From Firmicutes bacterium CAG:555 (GTDB taxonomy: Bacteria; Bacillota; Clostridia; Oscillospirales; Oscillospiraceae), in the NCBI GenBank assembly GCA_000431075.1, contig HF986866.1, positions 1-35,419 on the forward strand: 35,419 nt of DNA. The letters are read 5' to 3'. Shown in pieces: positions 1-7,151 of this stretch. The translations under genes were made by a program, and so were the position numbers. Positions within the stretch are counted from its first letter, which is position 1. The number at the start of each line of letters is the position of its first letter. A model generated the notes under the pieces. The model had not been told where the DNA came from and did no database searches. It worked only from the letters and a program-made list of their open reading frames with translations.

Positions 1-788
1 GGCTTTGTCAAATAATGACCATACGGATCAATGATGCAGCTTCCGCCTCTGCACACAAATTCCGGAAGTTCCGATACGATATTTTTCTCACACAAGTCAG
101 AAGGATATGAGCTGCGTCTGATGATCATATCAGCGTTTACAAAGAAGCACTTCCCCTCGATTGCAATGTGCTGAATGGTGGCTTGCCATTCCGGATTGTC
201 ATTGGTATTTGGCGAAATGTAAATGGTGATCCCCTTTTGATAGAGCGCTACCCGAGCAAGCGGCATATAGCTTTCCCAACAGATCATGCTGCCGATCGGT
301 CCCCACGGCGTTTCGGTAACAGGGAAATAATCCTTATTCGCATCTCCCCACACAACTCGCTCAGAGCCTGTCGGCTTCAGCTTTCTGTGTACCTTATACG
401 ACCCATTCGGTTCAAAAATGACATTGCTGTTGTAGAGCGTTCCGCTGACGGCGTCCCGCTCGGAAAATCCGAGGCTGATATACGCACCGGCTTTTTCGGC
501 TGCCTCTGCGAGTTGTTGAAACTCCGTCTCTCCGGCAACAACGGAGGCATCGTAGTATCGTTTCCAGTCTTTTCGACCCTCCTCGCTTCGTTTTCCCATG
601 CTAAAGCCGAAATTCATTCCAACAGGGTATCCCGGAATAAACAGCTCCGGAAAAACGATCAGATCCGGTTTTTGACTTGCAGCTTCACGAATATATTGAA
701 GTACCTTTTTAAGCGATGCACTTTTGTTGAACATAACAGGCTCTGCCTGTACTAATGCGATCTTACAAGTGGTTTTGATATCCTTCAT
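1..788 (-). CDS. Nitrilase (carbon-nitrogen hydrolase), 3' end cut by window edge
   Basis: The reading frame starts at 788 and is open to the left edge, giving 262 residues with no stop. It shows the nitrilase superfamily triad: Glu48 in FPELFIPGYP, Lys136 in VHRKLKPT and Cys170 in MICWESYMP. The CWE sequence around the cysteine is typical of true nitrilases (nitrile to carboxylate plus ammonia) rather than of amidases, but the substrate cannot be read from sequence. About 50 C-terminal residues are probably missing. The ribosome binding site (AAGGAG) is rather far from the ATG. Codon use is AT-richer (AAA, CAA, ATT common) than in the rest of the window, which suggests acquisition by transfer. 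It has its own promoter and a palindrome in its leader, so it is probably expressed separately from the second hydrolase gene downstream of the debris. Confidence 0.88.
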   Translation of the reverse strand, partial: MKDIKTTCKIALVQAEPVMFNKSASLKKVLQYIREAASQKPDLIVFPELFIPGYPVGMNFGFSMGKRSEEGRKDWKRYYDASVVAGETEFQQLAEAAEKAGAYISLGFSERDAVSGTLYNSNVIFEPNGSYKVHRKLKPTGSERVVWGDANKDYFPVTETPWGPIGSMICWESYMPLARVALYQKGITIYISPNTNDNPEWQATIQHIAIEGKCFFVNADMIIRRSSYPSDLCEKNIVSELPEFVCRGGSCIIDPYGHYLTK

Positions 789-808
789 AAAGACAGCTTC
801 ACTCCTTC

Positions 809-824
809 ACAAATTGCGATTTGT
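809..824. promoter_or_regulatory. Palindrome in the nitrilase leader, possible operator
   Basis: ACAAAT and ATTTGT face each other across a 4-base centre (TGCG). The dyad lies between the -10 box (832-837) and the ATG at 788, close to where transcription should begin. That is a usual place for a repressor site, but no regulator gene is visible beside it. Confidence 0.35.
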
Positions 825-831
825 CAGCTTC

Positions 832-860
832 ATTATATCACATACTCGGCATGTTTTCCA
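832..860 (-). promoter_or_regulatory. Promoter of the partial nitrilase gene
   Basis: On the minus strand a TATAAT (832-837) is preceded by TGA, an extended -10, with TGGAAA 17 bases upstream (855-860). It points into the nitrilase gene. Confidence 0.55.
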
Positions 861-879
861 GCCTGCGTATCACGGCATC

Positions 880-1120
880 AGTACGACGGATCACGAGTTG
901 TAGCTTTCGTTCTGATTTGAATGCACTACACCCACGGCTATTACAAGGTCAACGAGCGTGTGGGCGAGGCGTTCCGGGACGGCTTGAAGCTGAAAAAGTA
1001 AGGTATGCGGCGCAGAAGTGCTCTCCGGAGTGGATACGCACCCAAAGTCTGAGCCCCGACTGCGTGGCATTGCTTGCAAACAACGATACAGGCGTTCAGC
1101 CGCACATCATCAAATTTTAA
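880..1120 (+). pseudogene. Gene debris, origin not recognised
   Basis: The 362 bases between the two hydrolase genes hold no convincing intact gene. Two short GC-rich plus-strand pieces look like protein ends: one reads HYTHGYYKVNERVGEAF and stops near 1000 after GLKLKK; the other, in another frame, ends at 1120 with LANNDTGVQPHIIKF. Neither has a proper start or ribosome binding site. I read them as ends of decayed or displaced genes, and I cannot name the families. The junction with the AT-richer nitrilase gene suggests a recombination point. Confidence 0.3.
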
Positions 1121-1146
1121 AAGACGAGGGAGGTTCCCTCGTCTTT
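1118..1146 (-). terminator. Terminator of the second carbon-nitrogen hydrolase gene
   Basis: An 11-bp perfect stem (1121-1131 with 1135-1145) around a 3-base loop is followed on the minus strand by TTTTAAAATTT. It lies 5 bases after the stop codon at 1151-1153. On the plus strand it is followed by only a weak T tract. Confidence 0.8.
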
Positions 1147-1150
1147 TGGT

Positions 1151-1951
1151 TTACTTATACAGCTCAGGGCGGCGCAAAGTGGTGTACGGACGCTTGCGGC
1201 GGATATTGGCTGCCTGCGGCAGGTCAAGGTCGGCATAGACGATCTGCTCGGTGTCGTCGGCCTTGATGACGGTGTCACCGTTCGGGTCGACAACTATCGA
1301 TTCGCCGGAAAAGGCCATGTCGCCCTCCGTGCCGACACGGTTGCACATGGCGATGAACACGCTGCTGTGGAACGCCTGCACCTTGAGCTCCCACTCGAAC
1401 ATCTCCGAAGGCTCTGCCTTGGTGTTGACGGTGGGGATCAGGATAATATCCGCACCCATGAGCGCCTCGGTGCGCACGCTCTCGGGATAGTGGCGGTCAA
1501 AGCACACAACGATGCCGATCTTGCCGAGCCCGGTGTCAAACACCTTGAAGCCGTCGTCGGCGGGGGTATAGTAATCCTGCTCGAAAAACTTATCGGCCTG
1601 TGCGATGTGTACCATTTTCTGCACGCCGAGTATCTCCCCGTCCGAATCTATGAGAAGGCTTGCGTCATAGGGCTTGCCGTTTTCGCACAGGTACACATTC
1701 GGCACTGCCATGATGTGATTATCCCTTGCGGCATCGCAAAACGCCTTGATTACCGGCGAATCACGCTCTATCCTGTAATGCGCCACATCCTGACCCGGAT
1801 ACTGCGGGAAAAACTCCGTCAGCTGCACCTCGGGAAACAGGATAAGCTGCGCACCGTCGGCGGCAGCCCGCTCGATGGCTTTAATGCTCTTTTTGAGGTT
1901 TTCGGAGACGCTCCCCGAGTTTGACATCTGGCAAAGCGCAATTTTCATCAT
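1151..1951 (-). CDS. Carbon-nitrogen hydrolase (N-carbamoylputrescine amidase / ureidopropionase-like)
   Basis: This 266-residue cytosolic protein hydrolyses an amide or carbamoyl C-N bond by a Glu-Lys-Cys mechanism. The triad is visible as FPEVQLTEF (Glu), GVQKMVHIAQ (Lys) and VVCFDRHYPES (Cys). The CFDRHYPE context resembles N-carbamoyl amino acid and N-carbamoylputrescine hydrolases, and the length is close to full for that group. The frame runs open up to 2158, but the true start is the ATG pair at 1951/1948: AAAGGACGG lies just upstream and MKIALCQM is the family's usual beginning. It is on the same strand as the flavodoxin upstream but is separated from it by a strong terminator, so it is probably its own unit. 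It belongs to a different branch from the partial nitrilase at 1-788. The exact substrate is unknown. Confidence 0.9.
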   Translation of the reverse strand: MMKIALCQMSNSGSVSENLKKSIKAIERAAADGAQLILFPEVQLTEFFPQYPGQDVAHYRIERDSPVIKAFCDAARDNHIMAVPNVYLCENGKPYDASLLIDSDGEILGVQKMVHIAQADKFFEQDYYTPADDGFKVFDTGLGKIGIVVCFDRHYPESVRTEALMGADIILIPTVNTKAEPSEMFEWELKVQAFHSSVFIAMCNRVGTEGDMAFSGESIVVDPNGDTVIKADDTEQIVYADLDLPQAANIRRKRPYTTLRRPELYK

Positions 1952-2027
1952 GACATCCGTCCTTTCATAGCGGTAGAATAGCACTGTCTCAGGCGCTTGT
2001 AAACTGCTTGTTTTAGCAACAACGGCG

Positions 2028-2055
2028 AAAAACGCCCCCGTGTCACCACGGGGGC
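2028..2055 (-). terminator. Terminator after the flavodoxin gene
   Basis: A 9-bp GC-rich stem (2034-2042 with 2047-2055) with a 4-base loop is followed on the minus strand by a run of five T (2028-2032). It ends the cupin-flavodoxin operon. Confidence 0.82.
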
Positions 2056-2079
2056 TGCTGCGGGGCGAAAAACTGCGTT

Positions 2080-2559
2080 TCACAGCCCCAGCGAGGCTAT
2101 CCACTTGTGCACCGAGGCGGCGGATTCTCTGCTGCTCAGGCGTTTGCCGGGAAGCCACTTGGTTTCCGGCGGGCAGAGCTTCTTTAAGATGCTCTCGGTC
2201 TTGCCGAGGGGGCTTCCGCCGGAGGTGGCAAAGGGGACAACCGTCTTGCCTGCAAAATCGTAGCTCTCAAGGAAGGTCTCGATTATGCGGGGTGCCTGAT
2301 ACCACCAGATGGGGAAACCGACAAACACGGTATCGTACCGTGCCATGTCCTCGACCTTGCCTGCGATGGCGGGGCGGCTCTTTTCGTCGTTCATCTCGAC
2401 GGAGCTGCGGCTCTTGGGGTCGTTCCAGTTGAGGTCGGCCGGCTTATACTCGGTCTCGGGCTTTATCTCAAAAAGCTCGCCGCCGGTGACCTCGGCGATC
2501 GTCCTTGCTACACGCCCTGTCGATCCGCTTGCGGAAAAGTATGCGACTAATGCTTTCAT
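2080..2559 (-). CDS. Flavodoxin
   Basis: This 159-residue protein is a small soluble FMN electron carrier. The N-terminus KALVAYFSASGSTGRVA is the phosphate-binding loop of flavodoxins, followed by VFVGFPIWWYQAPRIIETFLE, an aromatic flavin-contact segment, and by VPFATSGGSPLGKT later. The length is normal for a short-chain flavodoxin of the type often seen next to small oxidoreductases in Clostridia. It follows the cupin fusion gene by 13 bases and so is co-transcribed with it; GGAGCAATTAAC precedes the ATG. The pairing suggests a shared redox or detoxification task, but the electron donor and acceptor are not evident. Confidence 0.9.
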   Translation of the reverse strand: MKALVAYFSASGSTGRVARTIAEVTGGELFEIKPETEYKPADLNWNDPKSRSSVEMNDEKSRPAIAGKVEDMARYDTVFVGFPIWWYQAPRIIETFLESYDFAGKTVVPFATSGGSPLGKTESILKKLCPPETKWLPGKRLSSRESAASVHKWIASLGL

Positions 2560-2572
2560 GTTAATTGCTCCT

Positions 2573-3325
2573 TTACTTTAAAGTTGAGTAGACCTCATCC
2601 GTTACCGGCTCAAGCCACTCGTTTGAGCCGTTCTCGCCCGGGACCTCTACCGTCAGGTGCGAGAACCAGCTGTCGGGCGCTGCACCGTGCCAGTGCTTGA
2701 CACCGGCGGGAATATTCACGACATCGCCCGGGTGCAGCTCACGAGCGGGCTTGCCCCACTCCTGATAATAGCCCCGACCGGCAACGCACACGAGGATCTG
2801 TCCGCCGCCCTTATCGGCATGGTGGACATGCCAGTTGTTGCGGCAGCCCGGCTCAAAGGTGACATTGAAAATGCCGACCTGCGAGGTGGAAAGCGGCGCA
2901 AGATAGCTTCTACCGGTGAAATACTGCGCAAAGCCGTCGTTGGGCTTGCCGATGGGGAACACCATGGAATTTTCGTGCTCCGCCTTGGCGCTGCCGTCGT
3001 TATCCCCCGCCCAGACCTCGGTCGCCATGCGGAAGGCCGCCCACGCCTTCGGCCAGCCTGCGTAGAACGCTGCGTGGGTGAGTATCTCGGCTATCTCGGT
3101 CTTTGTAATGCCGTTATTTTTTGCGCTTAAAAGGTGATACTTGAACGACGAATCGGTAAGACCCTGCGCCATGAGTGCGACCACCGTTACCAAGCTGCGG
3201 TCACGCAGGGAGAGCTTGTCCTCCCGGCTCCAAACCTCGCCGAAAAGCACATCGTCGTTGAGCCGTGCAAATTCAGGGGCAAAGCCGCCTAACTGATTTC
3301 TGCCTGCGGTCTGTTTTACTGCCAT
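2573..3325 (-). CDS. Carboxymuconolactone decarboxylase-like / cupin fusion protein
   Basis: This 250-residue protein joins two small domains. Residues 1-105 resemble the carboxymuconolactone decarboxylase (AhpD-like) fold, with a SREDKLSLRDRSLVTV segment and THAAFYAGWP. A CxxC pair of true AhpD is not seen there, so peroxidase-partner activity is doubtful. Residues 125-240 form a cupin barrel with the metal ligands WHVHH (His166, His168) and the second motif GDVVNIPAGVKHWHG (His211/His213). Such fusions occur in many gut Firmicutes and are of unsettled function, perhaps cyclising or decarboxylating small aromatic or lactone compounds. AGGAGG sits 8 bases before the ATG. It is the first gene of a two-gene unit with the flavodoxin and diverges from the large oxidoreductase at 3518. 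Confidence 0.88.
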   Translation of the reverse strand: MAVKQTAGRNQLGGFAPEFARLNDDVLFGEVWSREDKLSLRDRSLVTVVALMAQGLTDSSFKYHLLSAKNNGITKTEIAEILTHAAFYAGWPKAWAAFRMATEVWAGDNDGSAKAEHENSMVFPIGKPNDGFAQYFTGRSYLAPLSTSQVGIFNVTFEPGCRNNWHVHHADKGGGQILVCVAGRGYYQEWGKPARELHPGDVVNIPAGVKHWHGAAPDSWFSHLTVEVPGENGSNEWLEPVTDEVYSTLK

Positions 3326-3420
3326 AGTACTACCTCCTGTTTTCTATTTTCCTCATTAAGTTTAACCCCGCATAAATTCTGATTCAACGGACAAATTGTT
3401 AATTTTTCTGCTAATCGCCC

Positions 3421-3482
3421 TTGCGATTTAATACGATCTATTATATAGTCTATGTAACAGGTGTATGTATTTTGTATATACA
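3421..3482 (+). promoter_or_regulatory. Promoter region of the large flavoprotein, with a small palindrome
   Basis: TTGCGA (3421-3426) and TATAGT (3444-3449) are 17 bases apart and face the gene at 3518. Just downstream, at 3473-3482, is the perfect palindrome TGTATATACA, placed where a repressor could act. The region is AT-rich compared with its flanks and lies between divergent genes. Confidence 0.45.
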
Positions 3483-3517
3483 TCGGACGGTCAAATCTAT
3501 TAAGGAGGGATCATTTG

Positions 3518-6121
3518 ATGGAGGTTAGAGAAAATCTTATAAAGCTCTGCGAGAAGATAGGCGACGGGCATTATAAGATAACGCCCGACTGCGCCGAGTA
3601 CAAGGTGTTTGAGAAATGGATCACCGATGAGCAGATAGCGCTGCTCATGGCGATAAAGGGCGCAATGAAGCCGAATTTCCTGGGCGGCATCGCAAGGAGG
3701 GCGGGAATGCCCAAGGACAAGGCTCGCACCATGCTTCAGGAGCTTACGGAGATCGGACTTTTGGTGCAGGTGCTTGTACCGAAGATAGGTCTGGAGATAT
3801 ATCTTCAGCCGCTGTACACCCCGGGTGTGTTCGAGTTTCTGCTGTTAAACGAGCCGTTTTGCCGTGCCCACCCCGAGATAGCCTACGCATTCGAGCAGCA
3901 CGCAACGGACAGCCAGACAGAGCACGCCATGAATACGCCCATGGGAGCCGGAATCATGCGTGTCATCCCCGTTGAGGCCGCCATTCCCGCCGAGGCGCAG
4001 CAGATAGACAACGAAAGGGTCAGCCACTACATCGAGCTAAACGCCGACCACCTGTGCGCTCTGCCCTGCCAGTGCCGCCGTGTGCGCAAGCTCATGAACG
4101 AGGGCGCAGGCGATCCGGACGAGAGCTTCTGCCTGTTCATGGGACATTGCGCCGATATGTTCATCCGTCTCGGCAGGGGCAAAAAGCTCACCAAGGAGGA
4201 AGCGTACGAGATGATGCGCCATGTCGAGGAGGTCGGCTGCGTGCATCAGATAACGACGCTTGAGAGCGGCAACACCTTTGCCATCTGCAACTGCCAGCCG
4301 GAAAGCTGCCTTGCCCTGGGCGTTACGCAGTATTACAACACTCCGGCATTTTCGCAGAGCAACTATGTTGCCGAGATCGACAAGGATAAGTGCGTTGCCT
4401 GCGGTCAGTGCACCGACAAGTGCGCAAATAACGCCATTCAGATGGGTCAGAAGCTGTGTATGAAAACGCCCGTCGAGTATAAGCAGATGGATCTGCCGGA
4501 CGACCTTGATTGGCCGAAAGAGCGCTGGAATCCCGAGCACCGCACGAACAGAAAGTATGTCGCCGACTCCGGCACTGCTCCCTGCAAGACGGCTTGTCCG
4601 GCGCACATCGCCGTGCAGGGCTATATCAAGCTTGCAGCTCAGGGCAAGTACATGGACGCTCTCGAGCTTATAAAGAAAGAAAACCCCTTCCCCGCCGTCT
4701 GCGGCCGCATATGCAACCGTCGCTGCGAGGATGAGTGTACAAGAGGCAGCATCGACAAGGCCGTCGCAATCGACGAGGTCAAGAAGTTCATCGCCGACAG
4801 AGAGCTTGACCGTGCCACCCGCTTTGTGCCCAAGAAGCTGCACCACTTTGGAAAGAAGATCGCCGTCATCGGCGCAGGCCCTGCGGGCTTGAGCTGCGCA
4901 TACTACCTTGCCTGCGACGACTACAAGGTCACGGTGTTTGACAAAAACGCACAGCCCGGCGGCATGCTGCGCTACGGCATTCCGGCATTCAGGCTCGAAA
5001 GAAATGTCATCGACGCCGAGATCGATGTCCTGCGTGAGCTGGGCGTTGAGTTTAAGTGCGGCGTTGAGGTCGGCAAGGATATCACCATAGACGAGCTGCG
5101 CAAGCAGGGCTTTGAGGCGTTCTACCTCGGCATCGGCGCACAGAAGTCGGCAAAGTTAGGCATCCCGGGTGAGGAACTTTCGGGCGTTTACGGCGGCATC
5201 GACTTTTTGCGTGCCGTCAACGACGGGCAGAAGCTCAAGCTCGGCAAAAAGGTCGTCGTCATCGGCGGCGGCAATGTCGCAATGGATGTTGCCCGCACGG
5301 CGGTGCGTCTCGGTGCCGACACCACGGTCGTCTACCGCAGAAAGGAAAAGGATATGCCCGCCGACCCCGCCGAGGTCGAGGAGGCCAAGGCCGAGGGCGT
5401 GAAGTTTATCTTCGAGCACAAGCCAGTTGAGCTCAAGGGCACAAAGGGCAAGGTCACGGAGCTTGTATGCGACAAGGGCACGGTAAAGTGCAATGCCGTC
5501 ATCGCCGCCATCGGCCAGACCGCCGATTGGGGCAAGCTCGATATCGGTGCGCTCAAGAAAAACGCCAAGGGCTACGCCGTGGCAGACGGCATGACCTATC
5601 AGACTAAGCAGCCCGACATTTTTGTCGGCGGCGATATATACACAGGCCCGAAATTTGCCATTGATGCGATAGCCGCAGGCAAGCAGGGCGCGATCTCGCT
5701 CCACCGCTATGTGCAGGAGGGGCAGAGCCTCACCATCGGCAGAGACAGGCTCGAGTACCGCTCGCTTGATAAGGATAACCTCGACTTTGATGGCATCAAG
5801 GCTGATTACGACAGCACGCCCAGACAGGTGCCGCACACCGTCGATGTCGCAAGCTTCAAGGATAACCGCCAGACCTTCACCGAGGAGCAGCTCAAAAAGG
5901 AGACCGCACGCTGCTTAGGCTGCGGAGCTTCGGTCGTTGACCCGAACAAGTGCCTCGGCTGCGGCATCTGCACCACAAGGTGCAAGTTCGACGCTATCCA
6001 TCTGAGAAAGCGCACGAATGTCGAGAGCATCGAGTACCCGCTCCGCAAAAAGGTGCTGCCGGAGTTCATCGCCGAGCGGCAGCAGAAAATTCAGATCCGC
6101 AAGCTCCGTCAGGAGAAATAA
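3518..6121 (+). CDS. FAD/NADPH- and 4Fe-4S-dependent oxidoreductase, glutamate synthase small-subunit type
   Basis: This 867-residue cytosolic flavoprotein is probably an electron-bifurcating or pyridine-nucleotide-dependent redox enzyme; its substrate is unknown. Domains in order: residues 1-270, a helical, cysteine-rich part (PCQCRR at 183-188, CNCQPESC at 257-264); ferredoxin motif CVACGQCTDKC (292-302); the iron-sulfur linker typical of glutamate synthase beta (CPAHIAVQGY, then CGRICNRRCEDEC at 395-407); FAD site IAVIGAGPAGLSC (448-460); NADPH site VVVIGGGNVAMD (579-590) followed by VYRRKEKDMPA; a second FAD contact VGGDIYTGP; and a C-terminal ferredoxin cluster (Cys812, 815, 818, 822). 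The frame is open from 3461, but AAGGAGG spaced 9 bases before 3518 decides the start. It is longer than a plain GltD or NfnB (about 460 residues) because of the N-terminal extension and extra clusters. It is monocistronic between a promoter and a terminator. Confidence 0.88.
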   Translation: MEVRENLIKLCEKIGDGHYKITPDCAEYKVFEKWITDEQIALLMAIKGAMKPNFLGGIARRAGMPKDKARTMLQELTEIGLLVQVLVPKIGLEIYLQPLYTPGVFEFLLLNEPFCRAHPEIAYAFEQHATDSQTEHAMNTPMGAGIMRVIPVEAAIPAEAQQIDNERVSHYIELNADHLCALPCQCRRVRKLMNEGAGDPDESFCLFMGHCADMFIRLGRGKKLTKEEAYEMMRHVEEVGCVHQITTLESGNTFAICNCQPESCLALGVTQYYNTPAFSQSNYVAEIDKDKCVACGQCTDKCANNAIQMGQKLCMKTPVEYKQMDLPDDLDWPKERWNPEHRTNRKYVADSGTAPCKTACPAHIAVQGYIKLAAQGKYMDALELIKKENPFPAVCGRICNRRCEDECTRGSIDKAVAIDEVKKFIADRELDRATRFVPKKLHHFGKKIAVIGAGPAGLSCAYYLACDDYKVTVFDKNAQPGGMLRYGIPAFRLERNVIDAEIDVLRELGVEFKCGVEVGKDITIDELRKQGFEAFYLGIGAQKSAKLGIPGEELSGVYGGIDFLRAVNDGQKLKLGKKVVVIGGGNVAMDVARTAVRLGADTTVVYRRKEKDMPADPAEVEEAKAEGVKFIFEHKPVELKGTKGKVTELVCDKGTVKCNAVIAAIGQTADWGKLDIGALKKNAKGYAVADGMTYQTKQPDIFVGGDIYTGPKFAIDAIAAGKQGAISLHRYVQEGQSLTIGRDRLEYRSLDKDNLDFDGIKADYDSTPRQVPHTVDVASFKDNRQTFTEEQLKKETARCLGCGASVVDPNKCLGCGICTTRCKFDAIHLRKRTNVESIEYPLRKKVLPEFIAERQQKIQIRKLRQEK

Positions 6122-6129
6122 ACCTACAT

Positions 6130-6170
6130 AAAACAAACAGGCAGCATCACCGGTGCTGCCTGTTTGTTTT
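6130..6170. terminator. Bidirectional terminator between convergent genes
   Basis: A 13-bp perfect stem (6134-6146 with 6154-6166) is followed by TTTT on the plus strand and by TTTTATG on the minus strand. It ends the large flavoprotein transcript. The minus-strand exporter gene reads into it: its stop codon (6147-6149) lies in the loop. Confidence 0.88.
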
Positions 6171-7046
6171 ATGATGCTGCCTGTGTGCTGTTTGGTGCGT
6201 GGAGAAAAAGTGCGGAATAAATAAGCTTGACAGGATGAGCGCTGCGCCGAGGACGCCCTCGATGTTCATCGATTCGTGCAGGATGAGAACGCCGAGGATA
6301 GAGGCAAACGCCGGATTGAGGGCGCACATGAGCCCCGCTCGCTGGCTGTCCATGTGTGACTGCGCAACGGGCTGGAATGTAAAGCCGAAGGCTGAGCACA
6401 CAAGTCCGAGCATGAGCACACAGCCCCACTCCGTGCCGCCCGAGGGCAGACGGGGCTGCTCGAAAATGAGCGCAAGGATAAGCCCCAGAACACCGATGGT
6501 GCCGACCTCGACTATGCCGATGAGCAGCGCATCGCCCTTGTGGGAAAAGCGGTCGGTCACGATGATGCCGGTGGCGTAAAAAACGGCTGCGCACATGCAC
6601 AGCGCCTCGCCGTGCGTGAAGCCGAGCGCACCCTTGCGCAAAGTCAGAAGCGCAACTCCGCCGAGGGCAACGACGGCAGTGATGAGGTTAACCGGCTTGG
6701 GGAGCTTGCGGATAAGCGCCGCCTCGATGAGCGGCACCCAGACTATCGCCGTGTTTTCCACAAACGACACCGTGCCCGTATCGGTGGTCTTGAGCGCCGT
6801 AAGCTCAAAGGTCATGACGCCGGTGAACACCGCACCGATGATAGCGCCGCCCAAAAGATCATGGCGGCTTATGTGCTTAATCCGCCCCCAAAATATCACG
6901 CCCAAGACCAAGAACGCAAGCAGGAATCTCGCTGCTAAAAGATTAAAAGTCCCGAGGGTCTCAAGACCCGTTTTGCTGAAGATATATGCGCTCGAGCGGG
7001 TCAGAATGACGACTGTCATCAGTGCCTGCGCCTGTTTTTCGCTCAT
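6147..7046 (-). CDS. DMT-superfamily (EamA) transporter
   Basis: This 299-residue membrane protein has about ten hydrophobic segments in two similar halves, as expected for EamA/RhaT-type drug and metabolite exporters (for example AARFLLAFLVLGVIFWG, LITAVVALGGVALLTL and a C-terminal VLGAALILSSLFIP). The substrate cannot be inferred. The frame is open from a GTG at 7055, but AAGGAA stands 9 bases before the ATG at 7046, giving MSEKQAQ, so I prefer that start. The last dozen codons (RQHHKTNRQHR) are read from one arm of the shared terminator stem, which explains the unusual basic tail. The divergent LysR gene at 7152 is the likely regulator. Confidence 0.88.
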   Translation of the reverse strand: MSEKQAQALMTVVILTRSSAYIFSKTGLETLGTFNLLAARFLLAFLVLGVIFWGRIKHISRHDLLGGAIIGAVFTGVMTFELTALKTTDTGTVSFVENTAIVWVPLIEAALIRKLPKPVNLITAVVALGGVALLTLRKGALGFTHGEALCMCAAVFYATGIIVTDRFSHKGDALLIGIVEVGTIGVLGLILALIFEQPRLPSGGTEWGCVLMLGLVCSAFGFTFQPVAQSHMDSQRAGLMCALNPAFASILGVLILHESMNIEGVLGAALILSSLFIPHFFSTHQTAHRQHHKTNRQHR

Positions 7047-7070
7047 ACGGTTCACTTCCTTGCTGACACG

Positions 7071-7099
7071 AGTATAATACGATTTTATACTTGAGTAAA
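7071..7099 (-). promoter_or_regulatory. Promoter of the EamA transporter gene
   Basis: On the minus strand TTTACT (7094-7099) and TATACT (7071-7076) are 17 bases apart and face the gene starting at 7046. On the opposite strand TATAAT (7073-7078) with TTCACT 16 bases upstream could serve the LysR gene, so the two promoters would overlap face to face. Confidence 0.4.
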
Positions 7100-7121
7100 G
7101 CGAGAGCTAATCAATTTTTAT

Positions 7122-7136
7122 ATGACTGTCAGTCAT
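7122..7136. promoter_or_regulatory. LysR-type operator (T-N11-A palindrome)
   Basis: ATGACTG and CAGTCAT form a perfect 7-bp dyad around one T. The core TGACTGTCAGTCA is exactly the T-N11-A shape known for LysR regulators. It lies between the exporter and the LysR gene, about 25 bases from the -10 boxes, where it could serve both autoregulation and control of the exporter. Confidence 0.6.
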
Positions 7137-7151
7137 ACTTCGGAGGTCAGC

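Noticed and set aside
168..755. 195-codon plus-strand frame over the left nitrilase
   Set aside because: It is the antisense shadow of the nitrilase frame, which has all catalytic motifs; the plus-strand translation has no domain or ribosome binding site.
4037..4846. 269-codon minus-strand frame inside the large flavoprotein
   Set aside because: Antisense to a gene with clear cofactor motifs; long open antisense frames are expected in GC-rich genes.
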